From Lunularia cruciata (taxonomy: Eukaryota > Streptophyta > Marchantiopsida > Lunulariales > Lunulariaceae): 64,000 bases of DNA. The DNA lies in assembly GCA_948567375.1 (NCBI GenBank), contig OX419758.1, positions 54,813,001 through 54,877,000 of the forward strand, in the 5' to 3' direction. Made by a program: the position numbers and the translations under genes. The notes beneath the pieces were generated by a model. The model was given only the letters and a program-made list of their open reading frames with translations. It searched no databases and was not told where the DNA came from. Position 1 is the first letter of the stretch. Every line of letters begins with the position of its first letter. Positions 22,227 through 34,627 of the stretch are shown one piece after another.

Positions 22227-24533
22227 ATAAGGTATGACTCCATCTCAAGGATCTTCACGTTAGTGGCTATTCTTTGTTTTTTTTGCTATTGAGTACTATC
22301 AAAATGACAATTCTTTCTAAAGATCAGTCAAGACATTGCTTCTTCAAAATTACCAAGATCCTACATCCTAGCACTAAGTAATGATCACATACACTTAGTC
22401 ACACGGGTTCTTATTACAAAGATTCCTCATAGTCACTCAAATGAAGACTTTGACAAAAATACTTGGAATTTAGAAAATCAACAAAGAGCTTTGTGCTCTT
22501 TCAGTTGGATTTTCTTTTATTGACTAAATACCTATTTACAAAGCTATTTAAGGCTTCATAAATGAAGCCTTAAATAGTGCTTCCTACTTGGAGCTTAAAA
22601 ATCCAACAATCAAGGCAATCCAAAGATCTTTCTAGCTTAATCTTGACTATAAATCCCTTATCTACACTATCCTGATGTTCTATATACATTTTAGGTGTCT
22701 TCAACCTGTCCAATGGAGCTACTAGTTCCTTCTCATAGAGAATTTCTACTTTATCATCTTTGGACTTTTTATTCCAAATATTACAACTAAGAAGAGCAAT
22801 TCTATGAAGGATCTTTGGCACAAATAACCATTGCAAAATACTACCTTCACTTCTAGCTGCTATAAAAAGAATTTCTATCCTCTTATTGTAATTTTCAATT
22901 TGTAAGATTATGTATCACAAGATTCAAGAGTGAATAATTTGCTTTCTACATGTTCCCTAAACTTTGCTACTTTTTGGTTTATCTTTGGATCTTCATAAGT
23001 CTTTGCATCTAAGGTTTGCACATGCATCTTCATCTAATGTAACTTAGTCTTGGTTATTTGGCCTTATGTTGCTTGCGTTGCTTTGGCTGTAGTCACCAAT
23101 TGGTCTCAAAGATCTTTCATACTCTTGAATATCTTTACCTTTGCTTTTGTTAGAGAGTATATAAGCCTCAAAATTTTGAGGTGACTTCCTCCATTATCTC
23201 TGGTTGGTCCAAAACTCACTCTTCTTTCTCCTTCTTGAGTTCTTTGGCTAGACATTCTAATTGTAAGGCCACCTTCTTCATGTATTTGGTAATTTGTAAT
23301 ATTAGGTTAACAATCTTTACTTTTTCTCCTTGGAACTCTCCTCAAATGCTTGCACCATGTGGATCCTTGCTTTGCAACTCATCTTTGTATCCTTGTTGCT
23401 TCTACTTTTGTTTGAGCTGAAGAGCACTTAGGTCTCTTGACAGTGTTTAGATGTCTTCTTCAAAGTTATTTTTGTAAGGAGTGAGCAAGGTGTTCAATCA
23501 TTTAAGTTCATAAGTGTTTTCCACCAAGGTGTTCACCTTCTTGCACTCCTCCTTGTTAAAGTTCCATCTCTTTTCAAGGTCCTCCTTTCACTTGTCTTTC
23601 ATTGGTTTTATGGTGTACTTGTTCTTGTGCAATCTCCTCACTAACAAAGTGAAGTCCTTCACATCCAGCCAAAATTCTTGGTATTAAGGAAGGATCAACT
23701 ATAAACATCTCAAGACTGACCCACTATATTGCTTACAAAGTATGCTCTATCAAGAATTGGTACTGCTCGGACTTTGGTGACCACCTCTTCTTTTTGAGGT
23801 AGTTCTTCTCAAACTTCATCTTCTTCACTTTTGATCTGCACCTTTAACCCCTTGTTCTTTGGTATTTTTCTCTACTATGCCAAACTTGTAGGTTCTTCTG
23901 CCAAGTATCTTCCTGGTCTTTGGCTACATGTGCTTCTTCTTCAATATGCTTCTCACCTTGTGATAACTAACTCCAACAAAGATATAATTGCAAAGAATCT
24001 AAGAAGGCTATCATTCTTTGGATTGCTTACTGAAAACTCTTGGCAGAAGTGGAATTACTTGTGAAGCACTTATTTTATAGCCAAGACTCCACAATCATCA
24101 GTCCTTAGTGGTTGTGCAATCATTATCCGCACATGCAAAGTCTTTGGTCGGTGCCAATAGTCCTTGGCTACAATTCCTTACTTTGATGGATGTATCATTT
24201 AAATTTGCATGTGATCTTTGGTCCTAAAGATCTTTAGGTCCAAAGAATCTATGTACTTGGCATCTTTGGTTCTGACACTTTTTTGGACTTGACTTCTTTG
24301 TACACATTCCTTTGTATTGCTCTTTTCTTCATGGTTGTCTTCTTTGTACCTTGACATGTACAAGGATAAAACCAAAGAACTCAAGGAACAAGAGGTTTCT
24401 TCCCATAAACATGCAAATATCATACATTATCCTCATAGAAAAAAGACCCAAAAATGCAAGTTTATAAAGAGGTATTCACCACAAAAGACATACAAAAAGG
24501 GAATTTATTTAGCCCCAAAGAGCCATGTATTGA
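22227..24533. other. Unassigned stretch with decayed Lys/Glu-rich coding texture on the minus strand
   Basis: Between about 24000 and 23150 the minus strand reads in shifting frames as Lys/Glu-rich, coiled-coil-like protein broken by many stops. I do not recognise it; a decayed transposon ORF is one possibility. The minus-strand frame 22836-22570 (88 residues) has no recognisable domain. A perfect palindrome lies at 22544-22577. Confidence 0.35.
22544..22577. repeat. 34-bp perfect palindrome (16-bp arms, 2-nt centre)
   Basis: CTATTTAAGGCTTCAT, AA, then its exact reverse complement. No neighbouring gene explains it. Confidence 0.9.
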
Positions 24534-24800
24534 GGAATTGAAATCAAGTTCTTGGTTGCAAAGGATAATATATTTTTGGTTTTATTTTAATGGTTCATAT
24601 ATGTCACATTATTTGTAGCACCTTAGATAATTTGCAAAGATAATTGGATTATTATCTCATGTATGCTGGAATTGAAATCAAGTTCTTGGTTGCAAAGGAT
24701 CATATATTTTTGGTTTTATTTTAGATGCTTCACATATGTCACATTATTTGGAGCACCTTAGCTAATTTGCAAAGATTGTTGGATCATTATCTTGGTAGCT
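24534..24800. repeat. Two-unit tandem duplication, period 134 bp
   Basis: GGAATTGAAATCAAGTTCTT starts at 24534 and again at 24668. The rest of the unit, including CACATTATTTG(T/G)AGCACCTTAG, matches with scattered substitutions, so the duplication is fairly old. Confidence 0.85.
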
Positions 24801-24933
24801 GCAATTCTGTTAGTTGCCACAAGTAGAAAACTTAGTAGTGGCCATCTACATCTCTAGAATTTCTAAAAGTACCATAAGAGCCACAAATTGCATCATAGAG
24901 GCGGTTGTATGTTATGTTAGAACTATGATTCTT

Positions 24934-25150
24934 GGTCTCTCCAAGAGATGGTATACTTGAGGTAAGGTTGAAACTTCAAAGAGTACATTTTTCAATTCTC
25001 TATGTTAAGCAAGGTAGATGTGTGTTCTAAGGGAACAGACTTTTTGGTCTCTGTTAAAAAAGGGTATACCTAAAGTAAGATCAAAGCTTTAAAGAGTACA
25101 TTTCTCACTTCTCTATGTAGATCCTGAATAGAATGCACGTTCATAGTTCT
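24934..25150. repeat. Two-unit diverged tandem duplication, period about 112 bp
   Basis: GGTCTCT at 24934 and 25046, each followed by GGTATAC, then AAAGAGTACATTT and TTCTCTATGT. Confidence 0.7.
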
Positions 25151-27370
25151 GATTTTTGCTATTACACCAAAGTGCACACCACAATGACAAATAAGCAAGC
25201 TAATTTTATATTGCACCATAGAATTATATTGCACCATACATTTTCATATATTTATAGGGATATCCTCAAAGAATGAGATGAAAAAATAGCACTCCTCCTT
25301 ATCTCCTTAGATGGGGTGTCAAGATGCCATGAAGATGACAACCTTTATTATCTCCTATCAAAAGTAAAAATAACTCATACAAAGAGGGATAAACGGTTAG
25401 ATTTATATCTAACTTACACCACCCCCACTTCTTTTTAATTAATAGATTCAAGAAGAGTTATCAAATTATGTACTATCTTGTTCATTATTTCTTGATCGTT
25501 ACTCTTAGTTCCTATCCTTGTCTATATAAAGGAGCTCTTTTGAATAAGTTCAAAAACTAACACTATTGAATAAGTTTTCCCAAATAGTGAAATCCTTTGC
25601 TTCTCAATTACATTCTTTTATTACTTTGGTTTTGTAGGTAATCCAAGTTTTCTTTACTGCCAATATGATACTAGTGCCGGGCATTTTTACCTTAATCTAT
25701 TATTGCAGATCCTAAGGTGTGCTTTTATTTATTGAAAAAAAAAATGCTAGAAAATTGCTAAAATGTCTTTATATACCAAGTTCAATATACAACACTAGAT
25801 TAGTATACATGAAATTATCATATTTCAAAATACCAATCATAAAATAACATGTAAATGAAACTTAAATATTATAAGAGAGAGAACATCCATGATTCTATAC
25901 ATTATACATCTTACCACAAAACTTTTGAAACTTTTTTATAGAACCAGATAGATGTCATATTTTACCTTCTGTAAAGAAGAGGTATATTAGAGATGGGAGC
26001 ATACGAATAAATACTTTTTTTGACTTCTATGTGTTAACAAATACTAAAAGATACATTCAAGAGGACAAAAGTTAAAAGTTATACTTGATAAAAGAACTTT
26101 GTAAAATAGTCTAAGATAACGAAGATGAAGCCTTGGAGGATAAGGAAAATTAAGAATGGTAAAGAATAAACTTGAAAAAAATAACCAAATGATCCCTAGT
26201 TCTTTACGTTAGCACTTTTCTATCTTATACATTAAAAACACTTGTTCTTAGTCTGATATGTGATCTGTCTAGGTTGCTTGGTAGTTAGCCCTCCATAAAT
26301 TCTTAAATATCGATTGTACATCCCAAAAGGCGGCTTGATATAAAACTGAATGAATCCATAGATTTAGAGAATTCTCTACAAAAACAGGCTAAAGTTATAA
26401 CAAAGAATAAATGAATTGACGAGAATGATCTCAATTATGTACATATGATGAAAAATCTCCCCATAAACCGACTTACTAATTTCTTACAAGAGCACTCATA
26501 AGTCATTTTATAGTCTTGCAAAGGAATGGCATAACAGACGAATTGGAACCATGTAATATTTTGTAAATGAAATATGACCATATTCCATTTACAAAAATTA
26601 TTTCATTGAAAATTAACGGAGATTTGAAATGGAAGAAACAAACTAATTACCTTATTTGTGGAGGTAGACGGTCAGAGAGTTAAAAACTTGATGTTAGTCA
26701 GTCGAAGTATTTGAGTTAATTTGGATGGACGATGATACCATTGGGGGTTTTAGTGTGAGAATTTCCTGAATGAAAACGGGAATGAGATGATATCGATTGA
26801 AATGAATGGCACGTCCACTAGGAATATGAGATCCGAACTGGTCCACTAAAACCTTATAGTAATCTCTCAGAAAATAGGACAGAATAATTAGCACAAGAAC
26901 GAGAAAGGTTGCTAATATTAACGGAAGCCCGTTAAGTTATACAAGTCACATCCTAATACCCCCAGCAAATGTTTATTTTACTACCCATAAAAAGATTTGT
27001 ATCATCACCATGTAAAATTCCATAAATATCCAGTTAAAACCCCTCATGTTTGTGTTATGTTCGGTCTCGTTGATTTTGGAATACGTACAGTGTATTTTCT
27101 ATGTTTTTATTCAGTAGAAAACTGATCCATCTCTCATTGAAACTGATCGAAATTCTTCCAATAGAACCGACAGCAAAAGTCAGGACCCCTACCCCACATT
27201 CCAAAACCAACATCGCACGTTCTTGAATTTTGATGACCAGTTTACAGTTCTGACGATTAGTACCCCATCAGGGACATGGTCCCTTGACAGTTCTTGAATT
27301 GTCCGGAATGAGAAAGTACATATCAAACTAATTAAGTCGACCCTTTCCCATAGAGAGGTATCCGTTCCTG
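25151..27370. other. Unassigned AT-rich stretch
   Basis: A TATA-like TATATAAAGG lies near 25523 with promoter-like surroundings, but no gene or LTR edge follows that I can support. Nothing else recognised. Confidence 0.35.
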
Positions 27371-27480
27371 GTTCTCCCATCCTTCATGTGTTCAACGTTG
27401 TTGCCTTTTTCTCTTGTTCCTGGAGAGAAAAAGTCGAACACATCAAGGAGTACAAGGGAGAGACAAAAGAGGTAAAATGG
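27371..27480. repeat. Two LINE tail fragments facing each other (foldback)
   Basis: The plus strand carries CCCATCCTTCATGTGTTC...GTTGCCTTTTTCTC (27376-27413), then the minus strand carries the tail in the opposite direction (GAGAAAAAGTCGAACACATCAAGG, GTACAAGGGAGAGACAAAAG, 27423-27480). The minus-strand fragment has an internal deletion that removes the GGGGTCTTCC part. Confidence 0.65.
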
Positions 27481-28546
27481 AAGATTCCGAGAAGACTTTG
27501 TCTATTGTCTTTGTATATTCACGTTTTCCGTAGTCCCTAAATACACCTTAAACTCGCGTCAGGGGTGAATATTTAGCACGTGTGAGGTGATTATTCCGCT
27601 CGTTAGACAAATCTCATCTACCCTCCGAATTGAGCCCCTGGTGAGTTTATGACGAGTTTACACAGTAAACCTCATTAGTTCCCGAGGGGACTTCTGATCG
27701 GGAGCAAAATGATCCGCGCCGTCAGTAGTTTATATACCCATCTCAGTCTTGCGTTTCACGAATTCAATTCTCTCATTTTACTTTGCATCACATCAATTCT
27801 TCGCGAGTCCGGGGAAATCTCAACGCTATTTTATATGGTCTATTTATAAGTTATTGCTATTAAATTTGCTAAACCTGGAGACGGATAGTCGATTCAACTC
27901 AAAACGAGGGCAGCAGGTCACATGTGCCTTTCATCAATTTCTCCGTATGTAACATGGTGGAGGATTTTCAAATCTGTTAAAAATTTCATCACTTGCAAGG
28001 TGGATGCATAGTGTTTGTGGTCGGTGAGTGAACTGGAGGTGTATTGTTTTCTCTGATGAGGGAATAGTGTTCCGCCGCAGCCTGAAATCCTCCGAAGCGA
28101 AGGTCTTCCACGACGAATTGGAGTTGTTCCTAGTCTCATAGTTGACATGTGGTCTTACCTCTTAGGAGCTTGTTTCTAATCCTATTTTGTATTAAGTGAT
28201 TACAGAATCATCTCTTGCCCAGATGCTCTATTTCGTAAGAGAAAAGACATCTCCTCGCCTACAAATTTGATTGTATATACATCACGTGAGTCTAAACCTC
28301 AGTCCCCCCATGGCATGCCTCCTACAAATCTCAATCAACTAGACATGACTGACTGACAAAAGTTTGGAGCAGCCTCTGAGTTCGAATCAAGGGACCAATT
28401 TGACTCATATACATGGACTGATGAGTATGAGGAAATTAAACGACGAGCCCATAAAGAGAAACACGAGGGAGAAAGAACATCATGTGCAAGAAACACGGAA
28501 AAGGATTAGTGTAACAACATAATTACTTATCCTGCTACAGCAGTTT
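27481..28546. other. Unassigned stretch
   Basis: More balanced composition; no gene recognised. Confidence 0.35.
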
Positions 28547-29085
28547 GACCACTTCATAAGCCACTTTAAACTGAGCCACATGCCCTGCCTTACTAGACAG
28601 TTTTGTCTCGATTGCTGTTGCATGCGAGGTCCTAATCTCGAAGCTTCTTTCGAAGAACATCCCGTTTTCTGTACCAAGTGAAGTTGTTTGTCTACCGTCG
28701 ACTCTCTATGAGTCTTAGCTAAGAATCAGAGAGATAGAACAAGAACAAGCATCTATAGAACTGAGAGAAAAAGGCGACCGTGTAGGAAAAAAGAAGGATG
28801 GGAAGACCCCATCAAGACCACTTCATAAGCCACTTTAAACTGAGCCACATGCCCTGCCTTACTAGACAGTTTTGTCTCGATTGCTGTTGCATGCGAGGTC
28901 CTAATCTCGAAGCTTCTTTCGAAGAACATCCAGTTTTCTGTACCAAGTGAAGTTGTTTGTCTACCGTCGACTCTCTATGAGTCTTAGCTAAGAATCAGAG
29001 AGATAGAACAAGAACAAGCATCTATAGAACTGAGAGAAAAAGGCGACCGTGTAGGAAAAAAGAAGGATAGGAAGACCCCATCAAG
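28547..29085. repeat. 269-bp tandem duplication that includes the end of a LINE
   Basis: GACCACTTCATAAGCC starts at 28547 and again at 28816; both copies end ...GACCCCATCAAG (28816 and 29085). Each unit is about 220 bp of host DNA plus the final 48 bases of the minus-strand LINE tail. The copies differ at only a few bases (for example CATCCCGT/CATCCAGT and GGATGGG/GGATAGG), so the duplication is recent. On the minus strand the host part reads as a protein-like stretch (TKLSSKAGHVAQFKVAYEVV) in one frame, without an identifiable family. Confidence 0.95.
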
Positions 29086-29981
29086 TCGTACAAGGGAGAG
29101 ACAAAAAAGGTAACATGGGGCTAAGCCCCAATAGAGTCTGTATGAGAAATCTGCCCTACCGCACCTAAGATATCCGAGCTATGCAAGTCGTACAGTGTAC
29201 ACACAACTGGAGCATCCGAATAAACATCACCTAATGTGATTGCTCTCCTATGGATTGCACCAGCCACTGCCCTCTGTAGAGCAATGGACACACGCTATCT
29301 AAAGTAAGCTACAAAGTATGAGAGTGAGAGTGGTACCCCCTGACGCCTAACATGATAAGCTCTCGCTTTCTTTGACAAATGTGTCAAATGCAGTGTCCAT
29401 TGCTCCATATAACTCCAAGGCTAGAGGAACAAAGAGGCGACCTCGTTGCATGCCCCTATACTTGGAGACCTTGCGACCTACTGCTGCACTCGCCGCCCAT
29501 CCAGGGGGATGGGTAATCACTCCCTCCAAAACTGTATCCCGCGTAGGGTCCGTGACCACGACATGCGCTACTGTCACCTGATCATCTCGGACCAAGTATA
29601 AGTCTGCCCTGACACGTGTCGTCTGCAACGCATACGAACGCTCCCTCCAAGCTAAGTATCCACTCTCTTGTGCCATAGCAAACACTATGTCTCTAATGGC
29701 ATCATGTGTAGCTATCCTCTGTCCTCCAAAAGGACACCGTGTCATGTGGACCGCCGCTGCATCTAGTGTAGAACCACACTCACAAGTGAGTAGTGAAGAT
29801 GCAGATGGGTGGACCAAACCTAGGCAAAACTTCATCGCTGTAGAGAAAGTAGCCGGTGCGAGTCGGAAAGCCCTAATGCATGGTCGAGCTAGGATCCACG
29901 AGCCTGCACCCTTGCCGGAGCAAGAGCGTAGATGTGCTCTAGTAGCCTGAGGAATGGACAAGTCAACTAAGAGAGAATGTC
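29038..29981 (-). mobile_element. LINE copy, 5'-truncated (944 bp), with REL endonuclease end and full 3' tail
   Basis: From 29981 down to 29038: the C-terminal coding part, the 3' UTR, a perfect GGGGC-TAA-GCCCC stem-loop near 29117, and the tail ending GCGACC on the plus strand (CGGTCGCCTTTT on the minus). It is bounded by a 14-15 bp imperfect target duplication, ATAGAACTGAGAGA (29024-29037) and ATAGAACTAGGGAGA (29982-29996). The tail end is repeated once more by the 269-bp tandem duplication. Confidence 0.85.
29347..29961 (-). pseudogene. LINE C-terminal module: CCHC-type motif and restriction-like endonuclease (REL)
   Basis: A 204-residue open frame. CECGSTLDAAAVHMTRCPFGG gives a cysteine/histidine cluster of the kind found just before the REL domain in R2/NeSL-type LINEs. 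The REL core follows: RVRADLYLV (the R/KPD-like first motif), VTVAHVVVTDP (second acidic motif, with H where D is expected), and SKYRGM...FVPLALELYGAMDTAF (the K..Y and F.PlalE..G motif typical of REL domains). REL domains nick the target DNA for target-primed reverse transcription. The copy at 52008-53165 suggests a one-base deletion near 29360 that ends this frame early. It lacks RT through 5' truncation and is dead. Confidence 0.75.
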
Positions 29982-29996
29982 ATAGAACTAGGGAGA

Positions 29997-31025
29997 GGTA
30001 CTTTGCTCCTGAACTGTATGATAGAGGTCCTCCTTTGATACGTTGAGTACTTCTAAATTTACTAATTTGGTTATGCTCAAGTCTGAGTAGAAAGGACATT
30101 GTTAGAAATTCTGCTTGTTGAATTTATTTTTCTTCCCAGGAGATTCTGTCCCCTAAACGTTCTGAGGGGAAAAGGTTAGAATATAATAGTTCTCCTCAAG
30201 TTTTGGAAATTAAGTTCCCCTCACCTCATTTGTCAAGACCTTTCCTTGGACCCATGAGTGCCTTCCTTTTCCTAGGAATATTTGGTACTATATATAAATT
30301 TATCCACTATATAATTGAATATGTATATGATAGTTCAGTTATTTTGAGCCGATTGAAAAGCTTGTGATACTTAATGAACAACGTAGTCTCCATGATAGTC
30401 AAAGAGTGCATTGGAGTACTCTAAATCTTCAATCATTAATATTTCTTTGTACTAATTGAGTTTGATTAAATTATTTAACCATGCTTTATTATGATAATGT
30501 TTAATTAGCATTTTTTTTTACCCTAATTGAGTTGAGTTAATTTCTTAAATATGCTTAGGTGAAGATGGCTTAGCTGATAGATCAAATAGTGCTCTGGAAC
30601 CTATTGAGAGCTTAAGGTAGCAATGGATGGTTATGCACTTTCTTGTATCTTCAACATAAATAAATAAGACAATCTGTTGAACAGATCAGACGAGAATGGA
30701 ACCTTGGTTACTCAAAGGATTCAAGGAACCAAGGTGAAGCAAACTTAGTTATCTCCATGTTTGCTAGAGAATTGAAACGAGTTTGCATGTTTGCTAGAGA
30801 AGTGAAACACAAATTTGTCAAGATGAGGTCAATTCTTGTCAACATTTTCAAAGAAAGGACTTCACAAGTGTCTTGGATTACTAGTTATTAGTTACAATCT
30901 CTAGCATAACTTCTCATAATTGCCCTACAAGCAATATGAACTAGAGTATGAATAGTAGTGAAACGTTTGTTTGTTTCTCATTTTAAAATAGGTCATTTAA
31001 TTTATTTTTAAATATTATGATTTTT
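29997..31025. other. Unassigned AT-rich stretch
   Basis: No gene or repeat recognised. Confidence 0.35.
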
Positions 31026-33830
31026 TTATAAAACAATATCTTTTATTGCATGAAGAATGTCACATTCCATCTCTATTGCATGAAGACTGTCATATTTAAT
31101 TAGGGGCAAAAAGAATCCTATTTGAAATGTTTCAATAACATCTGTGTCCATTAGGAGACAAAGTTGGAGAGCTTCATGCTCCTCAACTTCTCCCATATTG
31201 AGCAGAAGGCTGATGGCATCAACATCCACATTGATTAGTTCATCTCCAAGCACAACAATCTTTTCTTGGTGCTCAATTGTTGCGACCAAAAGTTCATCCG
31301 GACCATTCTTGACAACACAATCACCCAAGTATAATAATTACAATTTGAGACTGCTCAAATGAATGTTGCTTTGTGGACAATTGGCATAATGGTAGTGTTG
31401 TGTGCAATTGCTACCTGACATTCGACTTTGCCTCCACCAGCATGATTGCAGTGGAGTGTGAATGTGTTTGCCAACCTTGTGATGCCGTTCAACTCTAGTA
31501 GATGATGCATGGCTGGTATAGATCTTGATAAGGAAAGCAGCCAAATTCACATATTGAGTTGAAACTTGCTCCACATCAAGCGAGTGTGGTAATTGATCAA
31601 GTCTTGGAACATCTCTTTAAATTTTGCCTCATTCATGCAAAATATCATGAACTTGGATATGATTCTATCATATACATGGGTTGATGTTGAGTCCTTGTCA
31701 TGATGCCTTGTGATGAGCTGAATGGCTTGTTGGCATTGCATATTTAGATCACCCTTGCCAAGCTCAACAGCCTCCTCACCAATGGTTGCAACCACATTGA
31801 TGCATAGACAACAATAGAATGCCAATGTTTGCACAAGTGAGTAGATGTGGTTCCATTGATAGTGCATATGTTTAATTCCATGATCTAGATCAGCCCTAGA
31901 CAACACCGATGCCATATGCACATGCATATAAGTGAAGCATGCAAAAGCGGTTGACATTGTGGCAGTGTGTGATTCTAGTACACTGAGGCATTTGGATATG
32001 GGGTCAAAAAAGTTCATACATGTGTTGACGTTGTGCCAGAATGCTTAATCAATGATAATTTCAATGGGTGGCTTCGGAAGATCTTAATTTGCATCAATGC
32101 CGCGCTCTTGCTTCTCATTTGCAACAATAATGGGGAGAGAGATGAGTACATGCTTCACCTGCCTCAATCGGCAAAACACATACTTGATTGAGCTCCACTT
32201 AGACACAGAATACAAAACCATGTAGAGATTCTTGCTCAATACTTCAGTGCATATCATGTTGTACACCTTGTTTAGAAGAGATTTGCCCTTGATATTCTTT
32301 GATACAAACAAGACCTGCTTTAGTAACAACTTGAATTGATCCATCTTGAGAATATCTTTGTAGAGATTGTTGAGTGGATGCGCACTACAGCCATAAGCAT
32401 AATCAACTATATATCAATCATCATTGTCCACTAGATTGCAAAAAATTGCTCTCATGTTGTTGCAAGAATTTGAGATGAACGCATTAACAAGCACCTCACC
32501 AATGAAGTTGTGAAGCCTGGAAATGTAGTCCTTGATTTTCAATGAGAGTTCTTGCTTGGACTCCTTTTCCAGGTCAGTAGGCAAGTACTCGACAAACCAC
32601 AGCCATGTATCATGTGCAATGATGTTGGATATACTTTGTGATAGTACATTTCTGGCCCATCCACGCCTATGATAGTTGTGGGAGCAAATGAAAGCTCTTG
32701 ACCCATCTTCATCTTAACCTTGTTATAATATTGGTTGAGATGGTTATTGCTGATCACTATGGGCCATGGTGTGTGCCAAGTAGGCAACAAAAAATGGAAG
32801 AATTGCTGCCATGCAAGGTAATCAAATTGATCGAAGTTGCAACAGGTTTCATGAATTGCATCACTAAAATGTTTGTCAAGAACAACATGCTTAGCAATGG
32901 TGTAACTTGGATACACTTTTGCTCCCAATTGAGCAACAAGAGATGCATATTGTGAACTCAACATGACCTCTTGGAACAACATCTGCCAACAATGAACAAT
33001 CATAATAATACATCATTTTGCATAAAGACAAGCATGATATTCTTGCATCAAATGTTTACTGACAAGATCCAGAGACGTAGTACTCCATATATATTCGTGC
33101 AAAGAATTGAAATAGATAGAAAAGTGGAATCTTCTATCTTTTGGGCAGCTTTTGTTGAATATAGACATGTGGTTGCCTTACAATGTACCACCTCAACCAA
33201 GATCTATCCAATTTTTGGTCGCTATTCCTAACATGCATGAATGTATTATAACCAGATTCCGTAGACAAATTACATACCTGTTACCACTACAGCACTTGCA
33301 CATGAACAACTAGAGTGCTGCAGCCCAACATAGTAAAATAAATAGGCTCTACTAAGATTCACTTTCCAAATTCTATTACTAAATATTAATCAATACCATG
33401 CATAATCATGCACGTTATTAACATTTTTAGCAGCAAACATTCACTTTGTCATATGTTTGGGATCAATGTTCATTAGTTAGGAGAACCATACCTTTTCATC
33501 CTATGATTGAGGATGCCAATGCGGCATAGACCCACTAGTCAAAGATATTTGACTGCATTGATTCAATTGGATGACAATTGAAGCCTATTCCTTTGGTAGT
33601 GTTGTCGGTATAAGATTATCAACATATCCAATCAAATGAGGTTTCTTCAAGCAATTTGCAAGATGTCACTTTTGATTATTTGACGTAGATAAACCAAATA
33701 AGCTGCAATGAAAGCATTTGATACACATTGATTTGAACGCAAAGTCTTCAAACTCCAGACTGAAATGCTCTTTGTCGGCCCATTGCTTGCGACCTTTGCC
33801 TGTGACTCTCATTGTTTCAAAACAAGGAAC
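31026..33830 (-). pseudogene. Decayed hAT-superfamily transposase (BED finger, DUF659-like region)
   Basis: Minus-strand order, with stops and shifts between pieces. About 33800-33650: GKGRKQWADKEHF, then a BED finger, MCIKCFHCSLF...NNQK-HLANC (C-x2-C...H-x3-C). 33003-32540: TTIIGVDG with, after a one-base shift, ARNVLSQSISNIIAHDTWLWF and LPTDLEKESKQELSLKIKDY, the DUF659 pattern of a catalytic D in a DGW context. 32344-32084 and 32017-31547: FVSKNIKGKSLLNKVYN, RWSS-type WSSIKYVF, FWHNVN-type and FFDPISKCLSVLESHTATM. The remainder down to 31026 carries the C-terminal part. hAT proteins cut and paste DNA making 8-bp duplications; I did not find the TIRs. It is not functional. Confidence 0.65.
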
Positions 33831-33956
33831 AATCAAGCTTGTGGAGCAAGCACCTTGGTGGCAGTGGTGAGACAAAAGCCACGTAATCCCCAAACTTCCT
33901 TGTCTGCTCAAACTCTGCTGGGACAGTGGGACTACACAGGTGATCGCGCACACCAC

Positions 33957-34627
33957 AAAGCAAGATCATGTGCACCAAGAAAAAAAAGGGTTTTATAAAC
34001 ACTTTAATATATTTTAAAACGTTCTATTATCCGCAGAAATGAGAAAAAAATGTTTCCATAATGAGTAGTACCACCTTCTGTACTTAAGAAGACCTTGAAA
34101 CCTGCTGTTTTTCTCAAAGGACCATTGCACACCCTTCTGACCTTGAAATGATATAAACAGCAAACAAGAAAGCCTCAAAGGATGGTGTTCTCTTCTACAA
34201 GTTTTTATTGGGCTTTGATGCAAGAATGTTAAAGTTGGAGAGGAGAAGATGCTCTTGCTCTTAGATGATTGTCTTGATCATCATATGAGAAATGTGCATC
34301 ATCAACTCAGAGTTACGACAATTTTTCAATTTCGATTAAATACCACTTTCTACATGCCGTTGAAATTATTTTTTAGATGTTCCAAGGCTCACTACCATAA
34401 ACAACTAATTGAATATCAAGCAAGGCATATTGAGAAAAATCTAACTAAACTATATTTATTTGCAAGTGGTTGATAAAAATTTGGATGTTTCATGTGACAT
34501 CTACAATTGTTAACACTGGTTAGTGCCATACAAGTATGTTGAAGAGTGCCATAGCTCATGAAAATATGATGTATAATATTAATCTGGAAGTGGATGATAA
34601 ACACATAGAGATGACTTAAGTTTCAGA
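33957..34627. other. Unassigned stretch
   Basis: No gene recognised. Confidence 0.35.

Noticed and set aside
25520-25700. A TATA-containing LTR or promoter (TATATAAAGG, later a TGATACTAGTGCC word)
   Set aside because: I could not find matching LTR ends, a duplication or a downstream gene.
28480-28677. A real exon in the duplicated host segment
   Set aside because: One frame reads protein-like (TKLSSKAGHVAQFKVAYEVV), but there is no family match, splice context or neighbouring exon.
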